From SAR92 clade bacterium (GTDB taxonomy: Bacteria > Pseudomonadota > Gammaproteobacteria > Pseudomonadales > Porticoccaceae), in contig JABBBF010000184.1 in assembly GCA_018607545.1 (NCBI GenBank), forward strand, positions 1 to 5,439: a DNA stretch of 5,439 nucleotides. Reading direction: 5' to 3'. Each line of letters starts with the position of its first letter. Positions within the stretch are counted from its first letter, which is position 1. Of this stretch, positions 1 through 5,396 are shown in pieces. The translations under genes and the position numbers were made by a program. The notes under the pieces were generated by a model. That model was not told where the DNA came from. It worked only from the letters and a program-made list of their open reading frames with translations, and did no database searches.

Positions 1-416
1 TATCCTCGGTTTACGAAAGTGAGTCGGTGGGCTTTGAAGGAGACAGCTTTTACAATCTGGTGGTCGGTATCCACTCATCGCTGTCTGTGGGTCAGGTATC
101 GAAAATTCTTAAATCCATTGAAGACCAGAATGGCCGCGATCGCAGCGGCCCGCGATTTGGTCCGCGTAGCCTGGATATAGATATTCTTACGGTTGACGAT
201 AGGGTCGGAGAGATTGACGGCATTAAGTTGCCCCGCGGTGAGGTGTTAAAAAATGCCTTTGTGCTGCTGCCCCTTGCCGAGATGGCCGCGCACAGCCAGC
301 ACCCGGTAACCGGCCAGAGTTACTCACATCACTGGCAGCAATTTGATAAAGACAAACAGAAACTCTGGCCAGTGGAATTTATCTGGCGCGGAGAGAATAT
401 AACGCTGGCGAAATAA
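1..416 (+). CDS. folK: 2-amino-4-hydroxy-6-hydroxymethyldihydropteridine diphosphokinase (HPPK), 5'-truncated by window edge
   Basis: HPPK transfers pyrophosphate from ATP to 6-hydroxymethyl-7,8-dihydropterin, the step before dihydropteroate synthase in cytosolic folate synthesis. The open frame runs from base 3 without a visible start, so the gene begins upstream. The visible 137 residues start at an SSVYES stretch that corresponds to about residue 39 of E. coli HPPK, so roughly 38 N-terminal residues are missing. Family signatures are YNLVVG, the substrate loop PRFGPRSLDIDIL (E. coli RWGPRTLDLDI) with the two magnesium-binding aspartates in DID, and the C-terminal NAFVLLPLAEMA block. A GTG at 27 is an internal valine codon, not the start, because homology continues to its left. 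It ends in TAA, 6 nt before the stop of the opposing pteridine reductase gene, leaving no room for a terminator between them. Identification is firm; only the N-terminus is unknown. Confidence 0.93.
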   Translation, partial: SSVYESESVGFEGDSFYNLVVGIHSSLSVGQVSKILKSIEDQNGRDRSGPRFGPRSLDIDILTVDDRVGEIDGIKLPRGEVLKNAFVLLPLAEMAAHSQHPVTGQSYSHHWQQFDKDKQKLWPVEFIWRGENITLAK

Positions 417-422
417 CGGCTA

Positions 423-1175
423 TTACAGGCTATTTGAGCTACCGCCATCCACAGCAATAGTCTGGCCGGTCATATAGCTTGCATTCACTGCCAGGAAAAA
501 CACCGTCTCGGCAATATCAGCCTCGCAACCCAAACGTCCCATCGGCACCTTGCTCAGCACTGAATTCTGCTTATTGGTATCGTCCTGCTCATGTTCGGGC
601 CAGAGGATTGCTCCCGGGGCAACACTGTTCACCCGCACATTGGGTGCCAGTTCCAGCGCCATGGATTTGGTCATAGCGATATTGCCGGCTTTGGCGACCG
701 TGTAGATAGGGTGATTTTTAAGCGCCTGTCGCGCGTGCATATCCGAGATATTGACAATACTGCCATGGCTTTTTTGCAGCTGGGGGGCCAGCCCTTTGGA
801 CAGAAAAAACGGCCCTTTGAGATTGCTGTTAATCAGATCATCCCACTGCTGGTCATTGCAGCCCTCAAGGGGTGTTGGATAAAAACTCGATGCATTGTTG
901 ATCAGCACATCCAGACGGCCCAGTGAATCCACCAGGTCAATAATTTTTTGCAGCCCGGTCATGTCATTGAGATCGGCCTGAACCAACAGGCAGCTATTGT
1001 CGCGCAGGCGATTAAATTTTTCGCAGAGTCTGTCCGCATCACTGCCGGAGCGATTGTAGTGAATAATCACCTGATAGCCGGCACTGTGGAAAAGCGCGGC
1101 CGTGGCTGCGCCTATTCGTCTGGCCGCACCAGTGATTAAAACAACCGGGGTTGAATTTTTATCGATATTCGCCAT
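423..1175 (-). CDS. folM: Pteridine reductase, FolM/PTR1-type short-chain dehydrogenase
   Basis: This is a 250-residue NADPH-dependent reductase of the SDR superfamily, predicted to reduce dihydropterins or dihydrofolate to the tetrahydro form in the cytosol. Visible motifs are the dinucleotide-binding TGAARRIG (residues 15-22), the pteridine-reductase-like IHYNRS after beta-2 (38-43), NNAS (93-96), an Asp at 145 in NISDMHA where classical SDRs have the catalytic Ser (PTR1 also uses Asp), YTVAK with Tyr158 and Lys162, and VNSVAPGAILWPE (182-194). The TGAARRIG and Asp-for-Ser features separate it from FabG-type enzymes. The ATG lies 6 nt after the cca stop and has no convincing Shine-Dalgarno sequence, which suggests translational coupling to cca on one mRNA. 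It converges with folK, another pterin-handling gene, so the functional link is by neighbourhood rather than by operon. The family is firm; the physiological substrate is inferred. Confidence 0.88.
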   Translation of the reverse strand: MANIDKNSTPVVLITGAARRIGAATAALFHSAGYQVIIHYNRSGSDADRLCEKFNRLRDNSCLLVQADLNDMTGLQKIIDLVDSLGRLDVLINNASSFYPTPLEGCNDQQWDDLINSNLKGPFFLSKGLAPQLQKSHGSIVNISDMHARQALKNHPIYTVAKAGNIAMTKSMALELAPNVRVNSVAPGAILWPEHEQDDTNKQNSVLSKVPMGRLGCEADIAETVFFLAVNASYMTGQTIAVDGGSSNSL

Positions 1176-1181
1176 AGAAAG

Positions 1182-2414
1182 TTAGCTCGCGTTGTAGGTT
1201 TTTTTTAACTCTGCAATGCAGGCAGTACGGCGCAGACTCAATTGGCGACCAATCTCGGCGCCATCAGTGCCGGATACCACCAGGTCGGTGATGCTGATAT
1301 CAGTGACCTCTGCCAGCGCGGCACGCAGATAGTCCGCAGATGGATAGTCGCGCTCTTCAAATCCTGTTCGACCGCGGGCATCGGCCTCGCAGCAGAGTAT
1401 AAAGTCTTCGAGTTTGTCGCTGGATTTAAGCGCGCCGATACCTTTTAGCAGTGCCAGAATTAATTCGGGCTCCAGTCCCAGCGCCTTGTGGCACATCAGG
1501 TGGTACTCGGTCACTGCCAGAGCCAGTTGGCGAAAAGGATTGGGTACTTTTAAGCGGTCGCAGAGGCTGTCGACCAGAGTTACTCCGCGGGCTTCATGCC
1601 CGGAGTGACTGGGTAAAATATGCTTCGGGGTAATCCCCTTGCCGAGATCATGAACCAGAACTGCAAAGCGAATAGCACGGTTATCCGAGAGTTTCGCTGA
1701 TTGCTGCAATGCCATCAATACATGGATGCCAGTGTCGATTTCGGGATGAAAATCCGCCCGTTGGGCCACGCCAAACAGGCAGTCGACTTCTGGGAATAGG
1801 GCTTTCAGTGCCCCGCAGTCGCGAAGGGTTTGAATATAAATATCCGGTGACCGCTCACCCAGGGCGCGCTCGGTCTCTTTCCAGACCCGCTCGGCAACCA
1901 GGTAGCCGAGCTCGCCGCTAGCGGTGATCGACGTCATTAAAGCGAGGGTATCCGCTGCAATGGTAAACCCGAGGTGATGATAGCGTGCGGCAAAACGCGC
2001 TACGCGCAGAACCCTTAATGGGTCTTCAGTAAAGGCATCGGAGACATGGCGAAGCAGTTTGTCGCTGAGGTCACGCTGACCGCCGTAGGGATCAATAAGC
2101 GAGCCATCTTGATCTTCAGCCATGGCATTGATGGTCAGGTCGCGGCGCACCAGATCCTCTTCCAGGCTGATATCTTCGTCGGCGTGGAAGGTAAAGCCCT
2201 GATAACCGTGGCCGGATTTTCGCTCAGTGCGCGCCAGAGCGTATTCCTCGCCTGTCTCAGGCTTGATAAAAACCGGGAAGTCACTGCCCACAGGAACATA
2301 ATTGAGATCGACCATTTTCTGCGGGGTTGCGCCAACGACGACCCAGTCATTTTCATCACTGGGATAATTGAGTAATTTGTCGCGAACGGCGCCGCCGACT
2401 CGGTAGATTTTCAT
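1182..2414 (-). CDS. cca: Multifunctional CCA-adding tRNA nucleotidyltransferase with C-terminal HD phosphohydrolase domain
   Basis: Cca adds or repairs the 3'-CCA of tRNAs; the long gammaproteobacterial form also carries an HD domain with phosphatase and 2',3'-cyclic phosphodiesterase activity. The protein has 410 residues, matching E. coli Cca (412). Visible are the nucleotidyltransferase start MKIYRVGGAVRD (1-12), an ENDW segment (21-24) at the metal-binding DxD, EEYALARTERKSG (56-68), RRDLTINA (90-97), EDPLRVLRVARFAAR (130-144) for base recognition, HPEIDTGIH (223-231) and the HD pair His255-Asp256 in VHDLGKG. I chose the ATG at 2414 because the product then begins exactly like E. coli Cca; an in-frame TTG 12 nt upstream (2426) is possible but less likely. 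One oddity is that the first acidic residue of the DxD motif is Glu21, where E. coli and Pseudomonas have Asp. It is probably cotranscribed with folM downstream. Confidence 0.95.
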   Translation of the reverse strand: MKIYRVGGAVRDKLLNYPSDENDWVVVGATPQKMVDLNYVPVGSDFPVFIKPETGEEYALARTERKSGHGYQGFTFHADEDISLEEDLVRRDLTINAMAEDQDGSLIDPYGGQRDLSDKLLRHVSDAFTEDPLRVLRVARFAARYHHLGFTIAADTLALMTSITASGELGYLVAERVWKETERALGERSPDIYIQTLRDCGALKALFPEVDCLFGVAQRADFHPEIDTGIHVLMALQQSAKLSDNRAIRFAVLVHDLGKGITPKHILPSHSGHEARGVTLVDSLCDRLKVPNPFRQLALAVTEYHLMCHKALGLEPELILALLKGIGALKSSDKLEDFILCCEADARGRTGFEERDYPSADYLRAALAEVTDISITDLVVSGTDGAEIGRQLSLRRTACIAELKKTYNAS

Positions 2415-2446
2415 CCGGGATTCCAATGCTCTTGCTTTAGGTAGTT

Positions 2447-2491
2447 ATTTTAGAGCTCTAATTTTAGGACACTAAATTAACAGCATTGTAA
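2447..2491 (-). promoter_or_regulatory. Possible promoter region for cca-folM
   Basis: The 119-nt gap between fnr and cca is AT-rich on its cca side. On the minus strand it holds two TAAAAT hexamers (5 of 6 to the -10 consensus) at 2452-2447 and 2466-2461. No good -35 hexamer sits at 16-18 nt from either; TTACAA near 2491-2486 is only a partial match. cca needs its own promoter or read-through from fnr, and I see no strong terminator after fnr, so both remain possible. Low confidence. Confidence 0.3.
2450..2461. repeat. 12-bp perfect palindrome upstream of cca
   Basis: TTAGAGCTCTAA reads identically on both strands. It lies between, and overlaps, the two TAAAAT hexamers proposed as -10 elements for cca, with its nearer end 36 nt upstream of the cca start. 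Such a position would suit a dimeric repressor, but a 12-bp palindrome can occur by chance in AT-rich spacer, and I recognise no regulator for it. Confidence 0.4.
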
Positions 2492-2533
2492 GACGCGCTG
2501 CAGTTCACCTCAATCAATACCGGTGAAAGGGGG

Positions 2534-3268
2534 CTATGCACATTCTTCAGGGTTTGTAATTAATTGCTCGAGAGCAGGTATATCGACCAGTTCAATCTCT
2601 TTCTTATTGACCAGCAGGTAGCCCATCCTCTGGAAATGACTAAAGGCGCGACTGACAGTCTCAACAGTCAGACCCAGATAGTTACTGATCTCGCCGCGGG
2701 ACATCGGCAGCCGAAAACGGGTTGACGAGAGCTTTTGTTGAGCGAGGCGTGCAGAGAGGCTCAACAGCAGGCTGGCGAGGCGCTGATGAGCGGAATGTCC
2801 CGCCAGTAGAGCAATCAGTTTTTGGTCAGCGCTAATCTCTCTGCCGATCAGTTTCATCACATGTTTGTGGATAGAGGGGATGCTTGCTGTGAGAAGATCC
2901 AGCTGATTGTAGGGTATTTCGCAGACTGAGGTGGTTTCCAGAGCTATAGCTGTATTTTGATAATAGTTTTCGGCAAGTCCATCCCAGCCAAAAATCTCTC
3001 CGGGCAGATAGAAGCCTGTCACCTGCTCTCTGCCGTCATCGTCGATACAGAATGACTTGATCGAACCGCTGCGAACGGCGTAGACGGCAGTGAATTTATC
3101 GCCGCTGTTAAAAACTGCGTGTCTCGCCTGATAGGGGCTGCCGCGCTGAATAATCTGATCCAGTTTGTACAGCTCGTCTGATCTGAGTGATAGGGGAATA
3201 CACAATGTGTTCATTCGACAGTCGCGACAGCTGACCGGATTGGTATAGACATTCTCTATGCTTTTCAA
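2534..3268 (-). CDS. fnr: FNR/Anr-type oxygen-sensing Crp-family transcription regulator
   Basis: This is a cytosolic global regulator that dimerises and binds DNA when an oxygen-labile [4Fe-4S] cluster is intact. Its 244 residues align with E. coli FNR at a constant offset of 6. Cluster cysteines are Cys14, Cys17 and Cys23 (C-x2-C-x5-C) plus Cys116 in the TSVCEIP segment, equivalent to FNR Cys20, 23, 29 and 122. The cyclic-nucleotide-like beta-roll spans about 30-125, a dimer helix about 130-158 with Asp148 (FNR Asp154), and the helix-turn-helix about 190-215. Recognition-helix residues Glu203, Ser206 and Arg207 (ETVSR) predict TTGAT half-sites. The start is TTG at 3268, supported by AAGGA 7 nt upstream; the next ATG (residue 19) would delete two cluster cysteines. 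All cluster ligands are present, so it should be a true oxygen sensor rather than a cysteine-less relative such as Dnr. In Pseudomonas-like genomes it would be called anr. It is divergent from uspE. Confidence 0.95.
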   Translation of the reverse strand: MKSIENVYTNPVSCRDCRMNTLCIPLSLRSDELYKLDQIIQRGSPYQARHAVFNSGDKFTAVYAVRSGSIKSFCIDDDGREQVTGFYLPGEIFGWDGLAENYYQNTAIALETTSVCEIPYNQLDLLTASIPSIHKHVMKLIGREISADQKLIALLAGHSAHQRLASLLLSLSARLAQQKLSSTRFRLPMSRGEISNYLGLTVETVSRAFSHFQRMGYLLVNKKEIELVDIPALEQLITNPEECA

Positions 3269-3275
3269 AATATCA

Positions 3276-3280
3276 TCCTT
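3276..3280 (-). promoter_or_regulatory. Ribosome-binding site that fixes the TTG start of fnr
   Basis: AAGGA on the minus strand is followed by 7 nt and then TTG at 3268. An ATG overlapping the end of this site (3277-3275) reads into a stop after two further codons, so TTG is the only start that keeps all three N-terminal cluster cysteines. Confidence 0.7.
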
Positions 3281-3315
3281 AATAAATTAAATTCCAACAC
3301 AAACCTTCAATCACA

Positions 3316-3344
3316 AGTATAGACGCTGAGTTGATCTAAATCAG
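3316..3344 (-). promoter_or_regulatory. Candidate fnr promoter overlapped by the FNR box
   Basis: On the minus strand TATACT (3321-3316) matches the -10 consensus at 5 of 6 positions. A weak -35, CTGATT (3344-3339), lies 17 nt upstream. This predicts transcription starting near 3309, about 40 nt ahead of the TTG start. The FNR box would then be centred near -28.5 and cover the -35 hexamer, a position expected to block RNA polymerase, that is, negative autoregulation as known for E. coli fnr. The promoter call is inferred from sequence alone. Confidence 0.45.
3331..3344. promoter_or_regulatory. FNR/Anr-binding site in the divergent fnr-uspE spacer
   Basis: TTGATCTAAATCAG matches the FNR consensus TTGAT-N4-ATCAA at 9 of 10 specified positions, the last base being G instead of A. 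The adjacent regulator has the Glu-Ser-Arg recognition residues that read this half-site. The centre lies 85 nt before the uspE ATG. A class II activator position (-41.5) would put the uspE start near 3379, but the best nearby -10, TACACT at 3377-3382, would give -51.5. The exact uspE promoter geometry is therefore unresolved. Confidence 0.8.
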
Positions 3345-3412
3345 TTTGATTTTTACTGACTTAAACGTTTGCCGACTACACTAAAAACAGTGTCGATAAA
3401 GTCTTTAGAAGC

Positions 3413-3418
3413 AGGGGA
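3413..3418 (+). promoter_or_regulatory. Ribosome-binding site selecting the uspE start
   Basis: AGGGGA lies 4 nt before the ATG at 3423. This favours that ATG over an in-frame TTG at 3369, which has no comparable site and would add 18 residues not seen in the family. Confidence 0.7.
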
Positions 3419-3422
3419 TAGA

Positions 3423-4331
3423 ATGAAAAATATACTGGTAGTTCTGGATGGATCGGAGAGTGATGAGCATGTTCTGGGTCAGGCTGTTCAGGTAGCCACA
3501 GCCAACGGCGGAGATATCCACCTATTTATGGTTGTCTACGACTCTATAGAAGAGCTGAATCGCTACGTTGGTTTTGATAATTATGCCGAGGTAAAGCAGG
3601 CAATCCTAGATGAAGCTGAGGTCAAGTTACGCCAGTTGACCGACAAGTTTGGCGATCGCTTCTCATCGACTATGCACTGGGGGCGCCGCTGGCATTTCAG
3701 CGTTGTTGTCGAAGCGGAAAAAATATCCGCAGACCTTATTGTTAAAGCTGTTCACCGTCATTCTCGCATCGCAGAATTTCTCCACACTCCCGAAGACTGG
3801 CACCTGCTTCGCGAAGCCAGCTGCCCGGTGTGGCTGGTCAATGATGATGCCGAGCATATAGATAAAGTAGTTGCCGCCTTTAGTACTTTGGATGAGAGCC
3901 CTGAGCACCGCCAGCTGGGTGAGAGAGTTCTATTAAAAGCCAGGGATCTCTCTCTGGCTCTGGGGGTGGAGCTGCATGTTGTCTCAGTGATCCCCGACTG
4001 GTTAAACTCCCAGGCGATGATTGCACCGGTTCCAGCTATGCCCGGCCAGTTCCCTTACGCGCTGGCAGATCTGGGTGAGGAAGCCCATGAGCGTGCCGAG
4101 CAGATACTCAATGAATCCCTGGATAAGGTAGGTATTAAACCGGATATAACCGAAGTGAGAGTCGGATTTGTCGATACTGAGATGGCCGATGCCGTCGGTG
4201 CCAGCGGTTTGTTGGTTATAGGCAGCGCAGCAGCCCGAAGTCTACCGGGCAAGGGGGCCGCCAAGCTATTTGGCAATACCTCGGAAAAAGTGATCCACCA
4301 TGTGCTCGGTGATGTGCTAGTAGTTCACTGA
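3423..4331 (+). CDS. uspE: UspE-type tandem universal stress protein
   Basis: This 302-residue cytosolic protein carries two universal-stress-protein domains in tandem, about 1-140 and 146-302. E. coli UspE has 316 residues. Domain 1 opens with MKNILVVLDGSES and ends with a block very close to UspE: LIVKAVHRHSRIAEFLHTP, then DWHLLREASCPVWLV (105-139). Domain 2 opens at DKVVAAFSTLDES and ends with LLVIGSAAARS (263-273) and LFGNTSEKVIHHVLGDVLVV (282-301). The ATP-binding loop of the UspFG group (G-x2-G-x9-G-S/T) is not intact in either domain, as in other UspE proteins. The family supports survival under stress; E. coli UspE is linked to motility, adhesion and stress resistance. It is divergent from fnr with an FNR box between, so induction at low oxygen is likely. 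In E. coli uspE also sits beside fnr, though in the same direction. The last codons and stop lie in an 11-bp tandem repeat. Confidence 0.92.
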   Translation: MKNILVVLDGSESDEHVLGQAVQVATANGGDIHLFMVVYDSIEELNRYVGFDNYAEVKQAILDEAEVKLRQLTDKFGDRFSSTMHWGRRWHFSVVVEAEKISADLIVKAVHRHSRIAEFLHTPEDWHLLREASCPVWLVNDDAEHIDKVVAAFSTLDESPEHRQLGERVLLKARDLSLALGVELHVVSVIPDWLNSQAMIAPVPAMPGQFPYALADLGEEAHERAEQILNESLDKVGIKPDITEVRVGFVDTEMADAVGASGLLVIGSAAARSLPGKGAAKLFGNTSEKVIHHVLGDVLVVH

Positions 4332-4364
4332 TAGTTCACTAATAGTTCACTGATGGTTCACTGA
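4321..4364. repeat. Four tandem 11-bp repeats carrying the stops of uspE and msrA
   Basis: The units are TAGTTCACTGA (4321-4331), TAGTTCACTAA (4332-4342), TAGTTCACTGA (4343-4353) and TGGTTCACTGA (4354-4364). Units 1 and 3 are identical; units 2 and 4 each differ from them by one base. Unit 1 ends with the uspE stop TGA and unit 2 starts with TAG in the same frame, giving a double stop. Unit 4 contains the msrA stop on the opposite strand (4360-4358). Eleven is not a multiple of three, so copy-number change shifts frame but is harmless after the uspE stop. It fills the whole convergent gap and forms no GC-rich terminator stem. Confidence 0.95.
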
Positions 4365-5020
4365 ACGGCAGGCTTGTTCTCCTCAGCAACTGTTCCCCAC
4401 AGCTCTTCAAGCCGCTTGTCGCGCCCGCAGCCCCAGCGGTAATACTTGTAGCGCAATGGATTTTTTAAATAGTAATCCTGATGGTAATCCTCTGCTGGAT
4501 AAAAGGTACTCGCAGCAGTGATTTTCGTCGCTACTGGAGCGCCCAGGTTGGCATTTTGATCCAGCGCCTGGCGGGACTTTTCCGCAGCCTCCCTCTGTTT
4601 CTTGTCATGATAGAAAATTTCACTGCGATACTGCTGACCGCGATCGCAGAACTGTCCGCCAGCATCAATCGGATCGATACTTTTCCAAAAATACTCAAGC
4701 AGGGTTGAATAGCTGACTTTTTGGCTATCAAAAATAATTTGAACGCCCTCGGTATGTCCGGTTTTACCCGATGAAACCTCCTTGTAGGTCGGATTTTTTA
4801 AGTGCCCGCCAATATAGCCAGAGGTAACGGCTATAACTCCATCGAGTTTTTCAAAATCACTTTCTGAGCACCAAAAACAACCGCCGGCAAAGGTCGCTGT
4901 CTGTTCTTGGGCATAACTGGTCGTTGCCATAATCCCTGCGAGGAAAATTGACAGAAATGTCAGTAAGGTACAGAAGAAGCGGGCGATAATCTGTACAACT
5001 GCAAACGGCTTGTTATTCAA
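4358..5020 (-). CDS. msrA: Exported peptide-methionine (S)-S-oxide reductase MsrA
   Basis: MsrA reduces methionine-S-sulfoxide in proteins. With the TTG start at 5020 the protein has 220 residues. The first 37 look like a Sec signal peptide: Lys4 and Arg14, a hydrophobic run at about 15-33 (FFCTLLTFLSIFLAGIMA), then SYA followed by Gln, a plausible signal peptidase I site. No lipobox is present, so a periplasmic protein is predicted. The catalytic motif GGCFWC places Cys48 as the nucleophile. GYIGG, TGHTEGVQI, GGQFCDRGQQYRSEIF, AEDYHQDY and YRWGCGRDKRLEELWG (Cys198, likely resolving) follow in MsrA order. I chose TTG at 5020 because GAGGAG sits 7 nt upstream; an in-frame TTG at 5038 lies on the wrong side of that site. 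No MsrB domain or msrB gene is in view, nor a dedicated reductant. It converges with uspE and is divergent from the small gene at 5160. Confidence 0.93.
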   Translation of the reverse strand: MNNKPFAVVQIIARFFCTLLTFLSIFLAGIMATTSYAQEQTATFAGGCFWCSESDFEKLDGVIAVTSGYIGGHLKNPTYKEVSSGKTGHTEGVQIIFDSQKVSYSTLLEYFWKSIDPIDAGGQFCDRGQQYRSEIFYHDKKQREAAEKSRQALDQNANLGAPVATKITAASTFYPAEDYHQDYYLKNPLRYKYYRWGCGRDKRLEELWGTVAEENKPAVQ

Positions 5021-5027
5021 AATTGTT

Positions 5028-5033
5028 CTCCTC
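5028..5033 (-). promoter_or_regulatory. Ribosome-binding site selecting the TTG start of msrA
   Basis: GAGGAG on the minus strand, followed by AACAATT, leads to TTG at 5020. This is the strongest Shine-Dalgarno match on the minus strand here and argues against the TTG codons at 5038 and 5035, which lie upstream of or inside it. Confidence 0.75.
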
Positions 5034-5149
5034 AACAAAGTTTAAAACAATGGTTTTACTAATTTCGTATACGCATGGTCTATGACAACTGGTTCGACCG
5101 TAAAAAGAATGAGTTTACTGATTTTTTGCTACTTGATTATAGGCTGTCG

Positions 5150-5157
5150 AAGGTGAG
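5150..5157 (+). promoter_or_regulatory. Ribosome-binding site of the small gene
   Basis: AAGGTGAG precedes the ATG at 5160, with 6 nt between AAGG and the start. It is close to the ideal anti-16S pairing sequence and is the main argument that the short frame downstream is translated. Confidence 0.65.
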
Positions 5158-5159
5158 TA

Positions 5160-5333
5160 ATGATTGATAATGATTTGAATTTTGACAATGGGTATGAAAA
5201 GGCTAAGGGTACTTCCGGCCCTCAGCGGCGCAGTGAAGAGCTCGATCATGAAGCGCGACGCCGCCTCGAGCAGAGGCTCGAAGCTTCGCGTATCACCAAG
5301 CAGACGCAGGACTATAACTACGACCTTGATTAA
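5160..5333 (+). CDS. Small highly charged protein of 57 residues, function unknown
   Basis: ATG to TAA encodes 57 residues with no cysteine, signal peptide or membrane segment. The N-terminus is acidic and Asn-rich (MIDNDLNFDNGYEK). The middle, about residues 22-48, is rich in Arg, Glu, Leu and Gln (including ARRRLEQRLEASR) and should form an amphipathic helix. The tail DYNYDLD is acidic and aromatic. An AAGGTGAG ribosome-binding site and a sensible mix of codons support translation. The layout of a basic-acidic helix followed by an aromatic-acidic tail vaguely recalls short Pseudomonas-type PA3496-family proteins, but I cannot confirm this and assign no function. It is divergent from msrA and is followed by a long inverted repeat, so it is probably monocistronic. 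The opposite strand has an open frame of 83 codons, which I regard as its shadow. Confidence that it is a gene is good; its role is unknown. Confidence 0.68.
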   Translation: MIDNDLNFDNGYEKAKGTSGPQRRSEELDHEARRRLEQRLEASRITKQTQDYNYDLD

Positions 5334-5348
5334 AATCCTACAAGGCAT

Positions 5349-5396
5349 TGTCGCTAAAAACCCCATATCAACGTTAACAGCCTATTTTTAGCGACA
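5349..5396. repeat. Perfect 12-bp inverted repeat with a 24-nt loop after the small gene
   Basis: TGTCGCTAAAAA (5349-5360) is the exact reverse complement of TTTTTAGCGACA (5385-5396). The 24-nt spacer holds the overlapping palindromes AACGTT (5370-5375) and GTTAAC (5373-5378). The RNA hairpin would be AU-rich at the loop end and is not followed by a clean U-run, so it is not a classical intrinsic terminator. The right arm ends in GCGACA, which is also the best -35 for the next promoter, so a regulator binding the arms could control that promoter. Confidence 0.75.

Larger units (their letters stand above)
5021..5159. other. Divergent spacer between msrA and the small gene
   Basis: This 139-nt AT-rich region must hold the msrA start signals and probably those of the small gene. 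Toward msrA (minus strand) TTGTCA at 5088-5083 matches the -35 consensus at 5 of 6 positions, but no good -10 lies 16-18 nt away; TATACG follows after only 11 nt. CGTATACG (5066-5073) is an 8-bp palindrome, and TAAAAC-AATG-GTTTTA (5043-5058) could form a 6-bp stem. Toward the small gene, GATTAT at 5135-5140 is a weak -10. None is strong enough to call a promoter. Confidence 0.35.

Noticed and set aside
591..926. 111-codon plus-strand frame inside folM, and similar long plus-strand frames inside cca (for example 2046-2375)
   Set aside because: They are antisense shadows of well-conserved minus-strand enzymes and resemble no known protein.
2504..2527. Hairpin TTCACC/GGTGAA just after fnr as a terminator
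   Set aside because: The stem is only 6 bp with a 12-nt loop and no T-run follows on the minus strand.
3346..3359. Second FNR-like site TTGAT-TTTT-ACTGA next to the good box
   Set aside because: Only the left half matches; the right half fits 2 of 5 positions, so it is no better than chance in AT-rich DNA.
3369..3422. 18-residue N-terminal extension of UspE from an in-frame TTG
   Set aside because: The ATG at 3423 has AGGGGA just upstream, and the family starts directly at MKNILVVLDG; the TTG lies inside the promoter/leader region.
4354..4367. GTTCA-C-TGAAC mini-palindrome at the uspE/msrA junction as a bidirectional terminator
   Set aside because: Arms of 5 bp with a one-base centre and no U-tract cannot form a working terminator; it is a by-product of the 11-bp repeat.
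5266..5281. TCGAGC-AGAG-GCTCGA hairpin within the small gene
   Set aside because: It follows from the coding repeat Leu-Glu-Gln-Arg-Leu-Glu and lies mid-gene; no sign of a regulatory role.
5115..5366. 83-codon open frame on the minus strand across the small gene, with a hydrophobic N-terminal half
   Set aside because: Hydrophobic composition is what the antisense of an Arg/Glu/Asp-rich frame gives. It has no convincing ribosome-binding site and spans the inverted repeat; the plus-strand frame is the better gene.
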